Below, piece by piece: positions 27,257-36,285 of a stretch of DNA of 64,000 nucleotides. The stretch spans positions 1 to 64,000 of the forward strand of contig NZ_AZAC01000015.1 of the NCBI RefSeq assembly GCF_000931935.2, read 5' to 3'. The notes beneath the pieces were generated by a model. The model was not told the origin of the DNA. It did not search any database and saw only the letters and a program-made list of their open reading frames with translations. The position numbers and the translations under genes are program-made. The stretch's first letter is position 1. Each line of letters begins with the position of its first letter. Origin of the DNA: Dethiosulfatarculus sandiegensis (GTDB lineage: Bacteria > Desulfobacterota > Desulfarculia > Desulfarculales > Desulfarculaceae).

Positions 27257-27832
27257 ATGAGTGACCCGATTAAAAAAAACCACACCCAGGCCTCTGCCAA
27301 AACCTTTTCACCAGAAGATATTGAATTGCTGGATCGTATGAGCCGTCCGGAATTATATGAATTTTTCTTTATGCATATTAAAAACATATGGCGGGTTGAC
27401 GGGCTTTATTTTTTGGGCATTGAAAGAAGGCAGGGCACAACCGAAGCCACGGACGTAGATGCCGAGTGTTGGGCTTATATGGGCAAGGCCGAGGCAAGGG
27501 AGCTGAAACAATTTTTGAAAAAGGAAAACCCGGGCCCCAATGAGATTCTGGAAACCCTGCGCCACACTGCCTGGTCATTTTGCCACGGCTTGAAGCATTA
27601 TCGGGTTAATCAGGATAATAGCGCCACATTTATAGTGGAAAAGTGCCGCACCCAGTTGATAAGACTTGAAAAAGGTCTTGATCCCCACCCCTGCCGCAGG
27701 GTGAGGGAGGGTTACCTGAAGGCCTTTGTCAAAGAATTGAATCCCAAGGTTGAAGTGGTTGCCACCTGTTGCCCGCCAGACAGGGACAGAGAGGATATCT
27801 GGTGCCAATGGGAGTTTGTACTCCGCGCTTAA
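27257..27832 (+). CDS. Uncharacterised protein, L-2-amino-thiazoline-carboxylate-hydrolase-like (DUF6125 type)
   Basis: 191 residues, no signal peptide or membrane helix. The pattern of an N-terminal helical part with IKNIWRVDGLYF, then EKCR, then DPHPCRRVREGYLKAF and PPDRDREDIWCQWEF near the end resembles small proteins annotated as ATC hydrolase-like or DUF6125. Conserved Cys residues (in EKCR, HPCR, CCPPD, IWCQW) are notable and may bind metal or form an active site. It stands alone between a tetR-like regulator and an HD-GYP remnant. Assignment is from pattern memory; function unknown. Confidence 0.55.
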   Translation: MSDPIKKNHTQASAKTFSPEDIELLDRMSRPELYEFFFMHIKNIWRVDGLYFLGIERRQGTTEATDVDAECWAYMGKAEARELKQFLKKENPGPNEILETLRHTAWSFCHGLKHYRVNQDNSATFIVEKCRTQLIRLEKGLDPHPCRRVREGYLKAFVKELNPKVEVVATCCPPDRDREDIWCQWEFVLRA

Positions 27833-28042
27833 GCCGTTTAACCCCTAATTTGTTTCGCTTGGGTTTCCCCGGCGGATGCAGGTTCTCTCATCGCTTTTGG
27901 CGGCCCATTGGCAGCCCAGCCTTTGAGCCGCCGGGAGTAGGAGATGAATTGTGGGCGGGAATCGAAAGAATACCGTAATTTATTTATATCTTAATGCGTA
28001 GGCAGTCGGCTCTGACCTTGGGGGCTAATCCGGCGTGATAAG

Positions 28043-28895
28043 TCAGCGAATGGCCTGGCTGGGCAGGCGCAGGAACTCTATTGTCATCTCGCGGTCCAAG
28101 TCAGAGCCCGAGCGTTCAAGCAGGGGGCTTGCGGCTTGGGTTGTTGACAACGCCGGTCGGTGCGGCCGGGGGCTGGTCATTGCATCGTATGTGTCAACCA
28201 CTTTCACGATGCGCGCCATATAGGGGATGTTTTTCTTGGACAGTCCGTTGGGACAACCAGTGCCGTCGGCCCTTTCATGATGGTCCAGGACAATATTAAG
28301 AGCATCATATGGAAAGTTGGGCGTCATGGAAAGAGTCTGGCGCCCCCAGGTGGGATGTTTTCGAACCTGGGCCAGTTCCTCGGGACTGAGTTCGCCGACA
28401 CTATCCCTTATTTCGGCAGGCGCCCGCATCATACCTAAATCATGGAGCAGGGCTCCCCTTCCCAAAGAACGCCGCCGCTCCACAGCCAAGCCAAGGCTGC
28501 GGCCAAGCACCAGCGACATAAAGCACACGTTAAACGAATGGTCGTATAGGGTTCGGCTGCTAAGCAGCACTGACGTTCCTTCAGGATCTCTCCATGTTTA
28601 AGGTAGAGGTCGATTGTCTGCCGAGTCAAGTGCAGTCTCTCTCGGCGCTTTTCGGGCTGCGCCCGTGAATGGTGAATAGCGCCTGAACGCTCATCGCAGC
28701 CATTTCCTTGACGAATATGGCTTTGTTTCGCTGGGGCGCTTCCGGTTTTTGCAGGAGGCTCAGGCCCCCCTCCTTCATGTCTTCCACTAAAATGGCCAGA
28801 TTTTTTTTAACCCAGAAGGATTGCAAGCCTGTACTTACCAATTGGTCCCACCATTCCTGCTTGAAGGTCTGCCTGCGGGAACAAATCCGTTTCAT
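28043..28895 (-). pseudogene. HD-GYP-domain protein, frameshifted
   Basis: Three consecutive minus-strand frames make up one protein. Residues from ATG 28895 run to ALFTIHG. A one-base loss near 28660 moves the frame to QPEKRRERLHLTRQTIDLYL, and another near 28585 moves it to GTSVLLSSRTLYDHSFNV. The last frame holds the phosphodiesterase core: GALLHDLG (HD) and HHERADGTGCPNGL (the GYP-type motif, here GCP). The protein ends soon after VVDTYDAMTSPRPHRPAL, near the usual end of the domain. HD-GYP enzymes degrade cyclic di-GMP. I infer an inactive gene; two sequencing errors are the alternative. Confidence 0.75.
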
Positions 28896-29653
28896 CTTAA
28901 CTTCTTTACTGACGGGATCTGCTATGAGAAGGAATATGTCACATAGGCTTGGTTAGTTACGGTCAATAGTCTTCAGGTCCACCAGAGCCATGTCGTGGCG
29001 CAATCGGTCCATTTTGACCTTGGTCAGCTTTTGACCCTGCCTTTTCACTTTCAGCCTCCCCGGTCTTTTTGGCGGAGATATTGTATAAGCAGGGCGTTTA
29101 TAAAGCCGTTTGCGGCTATTGACAGGCGAGTCGCTAAAAATGATGCGAGCTTCCCTTCGATCTCCCCGATTCCGGCGTATAGTATTGAATTTAGCATAAT
29201 CCCGTCAATCTATGGGACTGCTGTGTAGATTCGTGCCCATGTGGCTCAGGTTGTAGGTAAGTCCCAATCTTAAACCGGGAGCGCTTGCTGGGCTGGCGCT
29301 GATTCAGGCCTCCAAAATTCTTCCCAAAGTGCCATTCGTGGGCAATCGGGCAAAGGCAGCATCGTTACTAAAGCAAAATCGCCGGGGGCAGGGCAATTCC
29401 CATCGCCTTTGCAGGCAAAAATGGGATGGAAACAGTTCATGCCGAAATGCCGTTTTTCCCTTGCCTTTGAAGCCAGCTGATCTAGAAATCAGCTTAATTC
29501 GCATTCGTGAAGATTCCGGTTGAAAAGAGGTATGTTTCTCTTGGTATTAATTAGAGTGTCAAACTTAGTAATTTTAAGTTGTTAGATATTGCGCGAGGTG
29601 GTTTTCGAGATGATTTATACCTATTAATCTAGGTGTTTTATCGGTAAACAGGT

Positions 29654-29674
29654 CAATAACGCCTAGCGTTATTG
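29654..29674. promoter_or_regulatory. Perfect inverted repeat, candidate operator of the TAXI-TRAP genes
   Basis: CAATAACGC and GCGTTATTG flank CTA, a 21-base perfect dyad about 77 bases upstream of the -35 element at 29751. Position suits an activator or an upstream operator. Confidence 0.5.
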
Positions 29675-29750
29675 AAACTATAAAAGTGGAATTAATGTCA
29701 TTTATTTATCATTTCCAGCCTTGTAAAGGCCGTATTCCTTACCTTCGATA

Positions 29751-29779
29751 TTGACAATATATTACCGCTTATATTTATA
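29751..29779 (+). promoter_or_regulatory. Promoter of the TAXI-TRAP transporter
   Basis: TTGACA, 17-base spacer, TTTATA, about 100 bases upstream of the solute-binding gene. Confidence 0.6.
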
Positions 29780-29878
29780 TGCATTTAGGATTCAGAGCCT
29801 CGGTGGTTATTCTCTTTTACCCCGGCTCGGTAGTAAACGCCGCACATCATGATCAAGATCCAAGAAAAGGAGGCACCA

Positions 29879-30844
29879 ATGTCCAGGTTTAGAGCTATTG
29901 CCAAGTGTGGTCTGCAAGCTGTTGTTTTGCTCCTTGTACTTGCCGCTTCCGTGGCCTTGGCAGGGCAGAACCTGAGTATCGCGTCCGGTAAGGCGGGAGG
30001 CACCTGGTACCCCATGGGCGGCGCGATTGCAGAGGCCGTGCAAAACAGCGTTGACGGGGTGAACATGTCTGTGATGCAGGGGACCGGCGACGCCAACATT
30101 ATCGGCGTCAACAACGCCATGTACACCTTGGGCATCTGCTTTTCCTTTGCCACGGCAGACGCGGTTCAGGGGAAAGCTCCTTTTAACAAGCCCTTTACGA
30201 ATATAGCAGGGTTGGCTGCGCTTTATTCTTCGCCGCTCCAGATCGTGGTCAGGGCTGATTCGGATATCAAGACTATCGAAGACCTGAAAGGGCGCCGGAT
30301 CGCTCCCGGCCTTAAGGGAACTTCGGGCGAGGCTCTGGTCCGCAAGATACTTAAGGTCCACGGCATGAGCTATGAGGATATGAAAAAGGTAGAGCACGTG
30401 GCCTATGCCGACGCGGCCATGCTCATGAAAGACGGCCATTTGGATGCCTTTATGCCCTTTACCACGGTGCCTGCCCCGGTTATCCAGGATATCGCGGTCT
30501 CCATCGGAGGCGTGCGCATTTTGAACCTGGCCGAGGACAAGTTCCAGGCCCTTAAAAAAATCAACGCCGGTTATGCCAAGTATGTGATCAAGGGCGGCTC
30601 CTATAAGGGACAGGACGCGGACGTACTCTGCGTGGGCTCCAACAATGTGGTGATAGTCCAGAAGAAACTGGCCGAAGACCTGGTCTACAAAATGGCCAAG
30701 GCCCTGGTGGATAAAAAAGACAAACTCTCCAAGGTGCACAAGGTCATGGGATCCTGGAATCCGGCCTATGCCTGCCAAGAGATCGGTGTGCCTCTGCATC
30801 CCGGCGCAGCCAAGCTCTATAAAGAGATCGGCGCTCTGAAATAG
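29879..30844 (+). CDS. TAXI-family TRAP transporter solute-binding protein
   Basis: 321 residues from ATG 29879, chosen because AAGGAGG stands just before it. A signal peptide (about residues 1-27, ending VALAG) precedes the TAXI-type binding fold. IASGKAGGTWYPMGGAIAEA at the mature start is the family hallmark. It is a periplasmic receptor that delivers substrate to the fused permease encoded next; TAXI systems are reported for glutamate, 2-oxoglutarate and similar acids, but the ligand here is not known. A GC-rich hairpin lies between it and the permease. Confidence 0.93.
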   Translation: MSRFRAIAKCGLQAVVLLLVLAASVALAGQNLSIASGKAGGTWYPMGGAIAEAVQNSVDGVNMSVMQGTGDANIIGVNNAMYTLGICFSFATADAVQGKAPFNKPFTNIAGLAALYSSPLQIVVRADSDIKTIEDLKGRRIAPGLKGTSGEALVRKILKVHGMSYEDMKKVEHVAYADAAMLMKDGHLDAFMPFTTVPAPVIQDIAVSIGGVRILNLAEDKFQALKKINAGYAKYVIKGGSYKGQDADVLCVGSNNVVIVQKKLAEDLVYKMAKALVDKKDKLSKVHKVMGSWNPAYACQEIGVPLHPGAAKLYKEIGALK

Positions 30845-30858
30845 ATTGATTATCCGCC

Positions 30859-30890
30859 GCGCGGCCGCTTTCCATGGCGGCCGCGCCTTT
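30859..30890 (+). terminator. Hairpin between TAXI receptor and permease genes (attenuator-like)
   Basis: GCGCGGCCGC and GCGGCCGCGC form a very stable stem with an eight-base loop, followed by CTTTT. In a two-gene operon it would let part of the transcripts stop after the abundant receptor. Confidence 0.65.
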
Positions 30891-30932
30891 TAAGGTTCTC
30901 AGTTCCCTTTTGCTTTTTAGGAGCCTATTGGG

Positions 30933-32831
30933 ATGTCAAAAACCTCGGCCAAGACTGCACAAGATAAAAGAAGCTATGTTGAATTGATAACTTCTCTGGT
31001 GGCTTGGGCCATGGCCGCCTTTCATATCTACACCGGCATATTCGGCATTTTTCAGTCGGTCCTGCAAAGAAGCGCCCATGTGGGATTTGCCATGTTGCTG
31101 GTTTTTCTGATGCATGACAGAAAAGGGGCCAGAAGAAAAGGTCCGCTTGCCTGGTATGACTGGCTCTTCTTGGCCCTTACCATAATCAGCGTGGGTTATG
31201 TGGTTTTAAACGCAGATACCATTGCCTCGCGATATTCCTATGTAACCCCGCTTAGCAATTATGAAGTCTTTGCAGGGGTGATCGGCACTCTTTTACTCTT
31301 GGAAGCTGCCAGGAGGAGCATGGGCCTGGCCCTGCCGATAATCGCCCTGGCGTTTTTAAGTTATGTCTATATTGGGCCTCATTTGCCCGGAATCTTGAGC
31401 CACCAGGGCTTTACCCTTATGTGGACCGTGGACCAGCTTTTTTACACCACTGAAGGCATCTGGGGGATTCCCGCCGGAGTTTCGGCCACCTTTATTGTGA
31501 TGTTCATTATTTTTGCTGCATTTTTGGAGAGATCCAAAGGCGGTGACTTTTTTATCGATCTGGCTTTGGGGCTCTTCGGCAAGTCTCGGGGCGGCCCGGC
31601 CAAGGCCTCGATCTTTGCATCCGGCTTTATGGGCATGTTGAGCGGTTCGGCCGTGGCCAATGTAGTCACCACAGGAACCTTTACCATCCCCCTGATGAAA
31701 AAACTGGGTTATTCCAATCGGTTTGCCGGAGCGGTGGAGTCTGTGGCCTCTTCCGGCGGTCAGTTCATGCCCCCCATAATGGGGGCGGCGGCCTTTATTG
31801 TGGCCGAGTTCATGGGCGAACAATACATCAGGGTGGCCGCCGCTGCGGCCATACCGGCCATTCTTTATTATTTCGGGGCCTTTTGCATGGTGCATTTCGA
31901 GGCCCTGCGCATCGACCTAAAGGGGCTGCCCGCCGATGAACTGCCCAATGTCAGCAAGACCCTTGTCTTCGGAGTGCAGTTCGCCATTCCGGTGGTGGTT
32001 CTGGTCTGGCTTTTGGTGGAAGGCTACAGCCCCATGAAGGCAGGGCTTTGGGCCATCTTGGTGACTATTTTTGTCAGCTTTGTGAGGAAAGAAACCTGGA
32101 TGACCCCCAGGCGCATCCTGGAGTCTCTCGACGCCGGGGCCAGGGGCGCTGTGCAGGTAGGCATAGCCTGCGCCACCGCAGGAGTGATCATAGGCGTTCT
32201 AACCCTCACCGGACTGGGCATGCGCTTTACCTCCATCATTCTGGCCATTTCCCAGGGAAGCCTGATGATAACCCTTTTGCTGACCATGGTGACTTCCCTG
32301 ATTTTGGGGATGGGGCTGCCCACAGTGGCGGCCTACATCATACAGGTTACCTTGACCGTGCCGGTTTTGACCCAGAATTACGGGGTCCCCCCCATGGCCG
32401 CCCACTTTTTCATCTTCTACTTTGCCATTATTTCGGCCATCACCCCGCCGGTGGCCCTGGCGGCTTATGCGGCCAGCGGCATAGCCGGTTCCGATCCCCT
32501 GCGCACGGCCGTGACCGCCTGCCGATTGGGCCTGGCCGCCTTTATTGTGCCCTACATGTTTGTTTATGCGCCGTCTCTGCTTTTGATCGGCTCTGTGAGC
32601 GAGATCATAACCAGCGCCATCACCGCCCTGGTCGGCGTGGCCGCCTTGGCCGCCTCCATGGTGGGTTGGCTTAAATTCAGGGCCAATCTTTTGGAGAGGA
32701 CTTTTCTTTTAGGCGCAGCCCTGAGTTTGATCATGCCGGGCCTGGTAACCGACGGCGCGGGTCTGGCCTGCCTGGCGATCGCGTTTTTGCTACAATACAT
32801 AAGGCGTCCCCGGATTGAACAACCTGCCTGA
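30933..32831 (+). CDS. TRAP transporter fused permease (DctQM type)
   Basis: 632 residues, strongly hydrophobic, with about 16-18 membrane helices. The first four correspond to the small DctQ subunit and the rest to DctM, fused as is usual in TAXI systems. The DctM core motif regions FASGFMGMLSGSAVANVVTT and LTMVTSLILGMGLPTVAAYI are plain. It uses an ion gradient rather than ATP. Preceded by TTTTTAGGAG; followed by a terminator. Confidence 0.94.
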   Translation: MSKTSAKTAQDKRSYVELITSLVAWAMAAFHIYTGIFGIFQSVLQRSAHVGFAMLLVFLMHDRKGARRKGPLAWYDWLFLALTIISVGYVVLNADTIASRYSYVTPLSNYEVFAGVIGTLLLLEAARRSMGLALPIIALAFLSYVYIGPHLPGILSHQGFTLMWTVDQLFYTTEGIWGIPAGVSATFIVMFIIFAAFLERSKGGDFFIDLALGLFGKSRGGPAKASIFASGFMGMLSGSAVANVVTTGTFTIPLMKKLGYSNRFAGAVESVASSGGQFMPPIMGAAAFIVAEFMGEQYIRVAAAAAIPAILYYFGAFCMVHFEALRIDLKGLPADELPNVSKTLVFGVQFAIPVVVLVWLLVEGYSPMKAGLWAILVTIFVSFVRKETWMTPRRILESLDAGARGAVQVGIACATAGVIIGVLTLTGLGMRFTSIILAISQGSLMITLLLTMVTSLILGMGLPTVAAYIIQVTLTVPVLTQNYGVPPMAAHFFIFYFAIISAITPPVALAAYAASGIAGSDPLRTAVTACRLGLAAFIVPYMFVYAPSLLLIGSVSEIITSAITALVGVAALAASMVGWLKFRANLLERTFLLGAALSLIMPGLVTDGAGLACLAIAFLLQYIRRPRIEQPA

Positions 32832-32852
32832 TTCCGAGAATTCTAAACTGTA

Positions 32853-32890
32853 ACACCCGGTCAGATCCAAAGTTTGACCGGGTGTTTTTT
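32853..32890 (+). terminator. Rho-independent terminator after the TRAP permease
   Basis: ACACCCGGTCA pairs with TGACCGGGTGT around an 11-base loop, followed by TTTTT. Confidence 0.92.
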
Positions 32891-32967
32891 ATCGGTGCTG
32901 ATAAAAAAAGGGGGGAGACTCCGGCCCGGCGGGGACCACCGTTGCCCGAGATATTTGAACTGTGTTT

Positions 32968-33969
32968 TTACTTTCTGAATTTATTCAGAATTTCCTGAAA
33001 AGGATGCAGGGCCTGGAAAGGCATCAAGGCACCCATGGCATGGTTGGTGGTGCTTATGCCAGCTTCTTCCACGGCGGCCAGGGGGTTTAAGCCGCCAATA
33101 ACCACCAGCCCCACCCGATCGGTGGGCACCGGCACCCCTAAAAGGGGCTGGCCGGGCCTTCCCACCAGGACAATGCCGCCAATACCGATTTTTTGCATAC
33201 GGGCGCTCAAGAGCCGGGCCTGCTCGGCCGCGGGGGCGGGAATTTCCCTGAAGCTAGCCCCAACCAGGCCGTCGCCGGTGCGAGCTGCCCGATACACCGA
33301 AGTCATTCTGCTCTTAATAAATATTTCCAGGGGGTCCAGGGAAGTCCCTTCATATTTTATGATCTCGGTAAAACGGGTGGGGCGATGATCGTTCATCTCC
33401 AAAAGGCCGCCGAAGATATTGCTGGTGGGGATGCCTTGGGATAGCAACACCCCGTTTACACTGACTGAACAGATGGTGGCAACCGCACATTCATCGTCGT
33501 TCACCCGCCAGCGGCCAACCCGGCTTCCCGGCCGGGCCACCAAAAGACGTTGGCCCATGGAGAGGCCTGCGTCATAGACCCGTTGCATAATGGTGGCCGC
33601 CTCTGATATCCGGGAGGCCTCGACTCCGGAAAGGTTTACCACCACACCGCCAGTGGCCTGTCTCAGCTTAAAGCGCATACGATAGGTGAGGGCGTCCACC
33701 CGGGCGGAAACAAAACCGACCTTTTCCAGGGCGCTGGCATTGTTCAATTCCTGCAATCCCTTGGTGGTCAGCCGTCTGCCCCTTCTGCCTACAGGTTCGG
33801 TGAGGCCTTCTTGGTCGGTGCTCTCAAGATAATAGCGAATGGTGCGTTGACTCATTTCGCGTCCGGCCAGGTTCAGGGCCTGGGCAATGCGGGTTCCACC
33901 CATGGGGCGTTCGGACTCGTGGAGTACACGCAAGATGTCCAGTATTTTTTTGCGATTCCGTTCTTCCAT
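32968..33969 (-). CDS. nrpR: NrpR-type nitrogen-responsive repressor
   Basis: 333 residues. A winged-helix domain of the HTH_12 type occupies about residues 6-70 (RKKILDILRVL; SQRTIRYYLES). One NrpR regulatory domain (DUF128) follows, about 80-325. Archaeal NrpR represses nitrogen genes and lets go when 2-oxoglutarate binds; bacterial single-domain forms are less studied. Here it sits on the opposite strand, facing away from nadE and the whole ammonium-assimilation cluster, which strongly supports a nitrogen role. Its own promoter was not recognised. Candidate binding sites are the TACC-N4-GGTA dyads near 41.5 and 43.2 kb, but those could equally belong to the NifA-like activator. Confidence 0.88.
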   Translation of the reverse strand: MEERNRKKILDILRVLHESERPMGGTRIAQALNLAGREMSQRTIRYYLESTDQEGLTEPVGRRGRRLTTKGLQELNNASALEKVGFVSARVDALTYRMRFKLRQATGGVVVNLSGVEASRISEAATIMQRVYDAGLSMGQRLLVARPGSRVGRWRVNDDECAVATICSVSVNGVLLSQGIPTSNIFGGLLEMNDHRPTRFTEIIKYEGTSLDPLEIFIKSRMTSVYRAARTGDGLVGASFREIPAPAAEQARLLSARMQKIGIGGIVLVGRPGQPLLGVPVPTDRVGLVVIGGLNPLAAVEEAGISTTNHAMGALMPFQALHPFQEILNKFRK

Positions 33970-34279
33970 TTAGAGCTCTTTTCCAGGCCTTTTTTCAGCC
34001 TGGCCCTGATCATCTCCAGAACCACGCCTTTGTCCGCATGGTTTTTTTGTTGTCTTCCCTTTTATGGCTGTTTAAAAAAACCCGGTCATGCAATATTGAC
34101 GTTTTTCAAGACTAGCCTTGAATTACGCTCTCGTCAAGGTCGAAAGCGGCAGTATTGCCGAAAACAGCACCCTTATAAAAAGAGAATCAATTTGCGCGAT
34201 CACTGCTAAAAACTGATATTTGTTGCTCAATCGCCTTTATTATGGAACATTTTCAATTGGATTGATTTTAAATGGCTTC

Positions 34280-34308
34280 TTGACATTAATCCATACTCAT
34301 GGGATATA
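34280..34308 (+). promoter_or_regulatory. Candidate promoter of nadE / nitrogen cluster
   Basis: TTGACA (34280-34285), 17-base spacer, GATATA (34303-34308), about 180 bases before nadE. A TATAAG at 34305 is an alternative -10. Otherwise the 518-base divergent gap 33970-34487 shows no gene and no TACC-N4-GGTA site. Confidence 0.5.
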
Positions 34309-34487
34309 AGGCAATAGTTGCCGTTGTAAAAAATGTCCGTCTTAGGTGAGGGAAATCCTGCCCATTCTTCGGCTGATTCAGGTTTGGCCGATTTTTATTC
34401 TGCCCGAAAGACGGGAATGGTTGAATCTGCACCTGCCGGTCAGGGAAGTTGAAAACCCTCCGGTATCTGGCACTGAAAGGCCCGTCC

Positions 34488-36197
34488 ATGACCAAAATCA
34501 GAATCGCCCAGGCTCAGATCAATCCCACTGTGGGTGATTTTACAAAAAATCTGGAGTTGATAGAAGGCTGCCTGGATAAAGCGCGGGCCCGGGGTGCGCA
34601 CCTGGTCACCCTGCCTGAACTTTGCGTCTGCGGCTATCCCCCTGAAGACCTTTTGCTTAAGCCCCAGTTTGCCAAAGACTCTGCCGCCGCCCTTTCCGAG
34701 GTGGCTTCCATGACCAAGGGCATTAACGCGGTGGTGGGCTTTCCGCTTTCCGAAAACGGAAAAACCTACAATGCCGCCGCAGTCTTGTCAGATGGTAAAC
34801 AACTTTGCGTCTATCGTAAGCTTGAGCTGCCCAATTACGGGGTATTTGATGAAAAGCGCTACTTTGAACCGGGTTGCGGTTCGGTGGTGCTTGAGATTGC
34901 GGGCGCCAGGATAATGGTGACTATCTGCGAGGACCTGTGGGTGGATAACAACAGCCTGTTTGATTTTGCCAGGCAAAACAGGCTCCAGGCCGCCTTGAAT
35001 ATCTCCTGTTCGCCTTTTCACGCAGGCAAGTTGGATGTGAGACGCGGCATCCTGGCCAATTTTGCGGGTCTGCTCAAAGCTCCTGTGTTTTACACCAATT
35101 TGGTGGGCGGTCAGGATGAACTGGTATTTGACGGGGGCAGCCTGGTAATGGGCGCCGACGGCTCCATCATTGACTTGGCCGAGAGGTTCAAGGAGGACCT
35201 CTTGATCACGGAACTTGAGCTTGAACCTGCTCAAGGGGAATTAATCACAGGCCCTGAAGACCAGGTGGTCGCCTTGCCTTTTTTCCCAGTGAAAACCCCG
35301 GCCCCCCGCCCCAGGCAAGTGACTGAACAGGACAGGCTGGAAGAGATTCACCGGGCCCTGGTTTTGGGGCTCAGGGACTATATGTCTAAAAACGGCTTTA
35401 AAAAAGCCGTGTTGGGGCTGAGCGGAGGTATTGATTCCGCCTTGGTGGCCGCCCTGGCGGTCGAGGCCCTGGGTTCGCGCAACGTTACCGGGGTGACCAT
35501 GCCGAGCCAATACACCTCGTCTGAGACCAAAGGCGATGCCGAACTCTTGGCCGAAAACCTGGGCATGGAGCTGCTCACCGCACCAATCGCCGGGATTTTA
35601 AAAGCCTATCTTGGCGAAATGATGCCTCTTTTCGGCCAAGGACCCCTGGGAGTGGAGGCGGAGAACCTCCAGGCGCGCATTCGGGGAAATATTCTAATGG
35701 CCCTTTCCAACCGCTTTGGCTGGCTGGTCTTGACCACTGGCAACAAAAGCGAGGTTGCAGTGGGCTATTGCACTCTTTATGGAGACACGGCCGGCGGCTT
35801 TGCCTTGATAAAGGACCTGCCCAAGACCCTGGTCTATGAACTGAGCGAGCGCGTTAACCAGGTGAACGGAAAAGAATTGATTCCCCGCACCATAATCACC
35901 AGGCCGCCCACAGCCGAGCTGAGGCCGGATCAAAAGGACGAGGATTCGCTTCCGCCTTATCATCTGCTGGACCCGGTTATAGCGGCCTATGTGGAAGAGG
36001 ATAAGGTGCCGGCGGAGATCTGCGCCGAAGGGCACAGCCCCCAAGTGGTGGAAGAGGTGGCCCGACTGGTGGACTTAAACGAATACAAACGCCGACAGGC
36101 GCCGCCGGGGATCAAGATCACCCCCAAAGCCTTTGGTAAGGACCGGAGGCTTCCCATTACCAATCATTATCATCCCGGTTTGAAAAAACGGGGCTGA
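34488..36197 (+). CDS. nadE: Glutamine-dependent NAD+ synthetase
   Basis: 569 residues from ATG 34488 (AAAGG upstream; the longer frame from 34449 adds a non-conserved head). Residues 1-260 are a carbon-nitrogen hydrolase domain with the Glu-Lys-Cys triad in LPELCVCGYPP, YRKLELPNYG and ICEDLW. Residues 280-569 are the synthetase domain with the P-loop SGGIDSALVAAL. The enzyme amidates deamido-NAD with glutamine-derived ammonia. It starts the plus-strand nitrogen cluster, 88 bases before the glutamate synthase amidotransferase gene. Confidence 0.96.
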   Translation: MTKIRIAQAQINPTVGDFTKNLELIEGCLDKARARGAHLVTLPELCVCGYPPEDLLLKPQFAKDSAAALSEVASMTKGINAVVGFPLSENGKTYNAAAVLSDGKQLCVYRKLELPNYGVFDEKRYFEPGCGSVVLEIAGARIMVTICEDLWVDNNSLFDFARQNRLQAALNISCSPFHAGKLDVRRGILANFAGLLKAPVFYTNLVGGQDELVFDGGSLVMGADGSIIDLAERFKEDLLITELELEPAQGELITGPEDQVVALPFFPVKTPAPRPRQVTEQDRLEEIHRALVLGLRDYMSKNGFKKAVLGLSGGIDSALVAALAVEALGSRNVTGVTMPSQYTSSETKGDAELLAENLGMELLTAPIAGILKAYLGEMMPLFGQGPLGVEAENLQARIRGNILMALSNRFGWLVLTTGNKSEVAVGYCTLYGDTAGGFALIKDLPKTLVYELSERVNQVNGKELIPRTIITRPPTAELRPDQKDEDSLPPYHLLDPVIAAYVEEDKVPAEICAEGHSPQVVEEVARLVDLNEYKRRQAPPGIKITPKAFGKDRRLPITNHYHPGLKKRG

Positions 36198-36285
36198 AAG
36201 AGTTCAAAACAAGGCCTCGGTTATGAATGCGGGACAGGCCGAAAGGGCTTGCGGTTTTTTAACCGCTTGAAGGGAGACGAGCCTG

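Larger units (their letters stand above)
28896..29878. other. Long intergenic region with one possible small ORF
   Basis: About 980 bases. On the minus strand 29197-29051 encodes 48 residues (MLNSILYAGIGEIEGKLASF and on) with a protein-like composition but a weak ribosome site; I would not call it a gene without homologues. The right part contains the palindrome at 29654 and the promoter at 29751 of the TRAP genes. The left part, next to the HD-GYP remnant, may contain more decayed coding sequence. Confidence 0.4.

Noticed and set aside
29051..29197. 48-residue minus-strand ORF near the HD-GYP remnant
   Set aside because: Protein-like but too short and without a good ribosome site; mentioned only in the intergenic entry.
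29807..30799. 330-residue open frame opposite the TAXI receptor gene
   Set aside because: Shadow of the receptor gene; no family resemblance.
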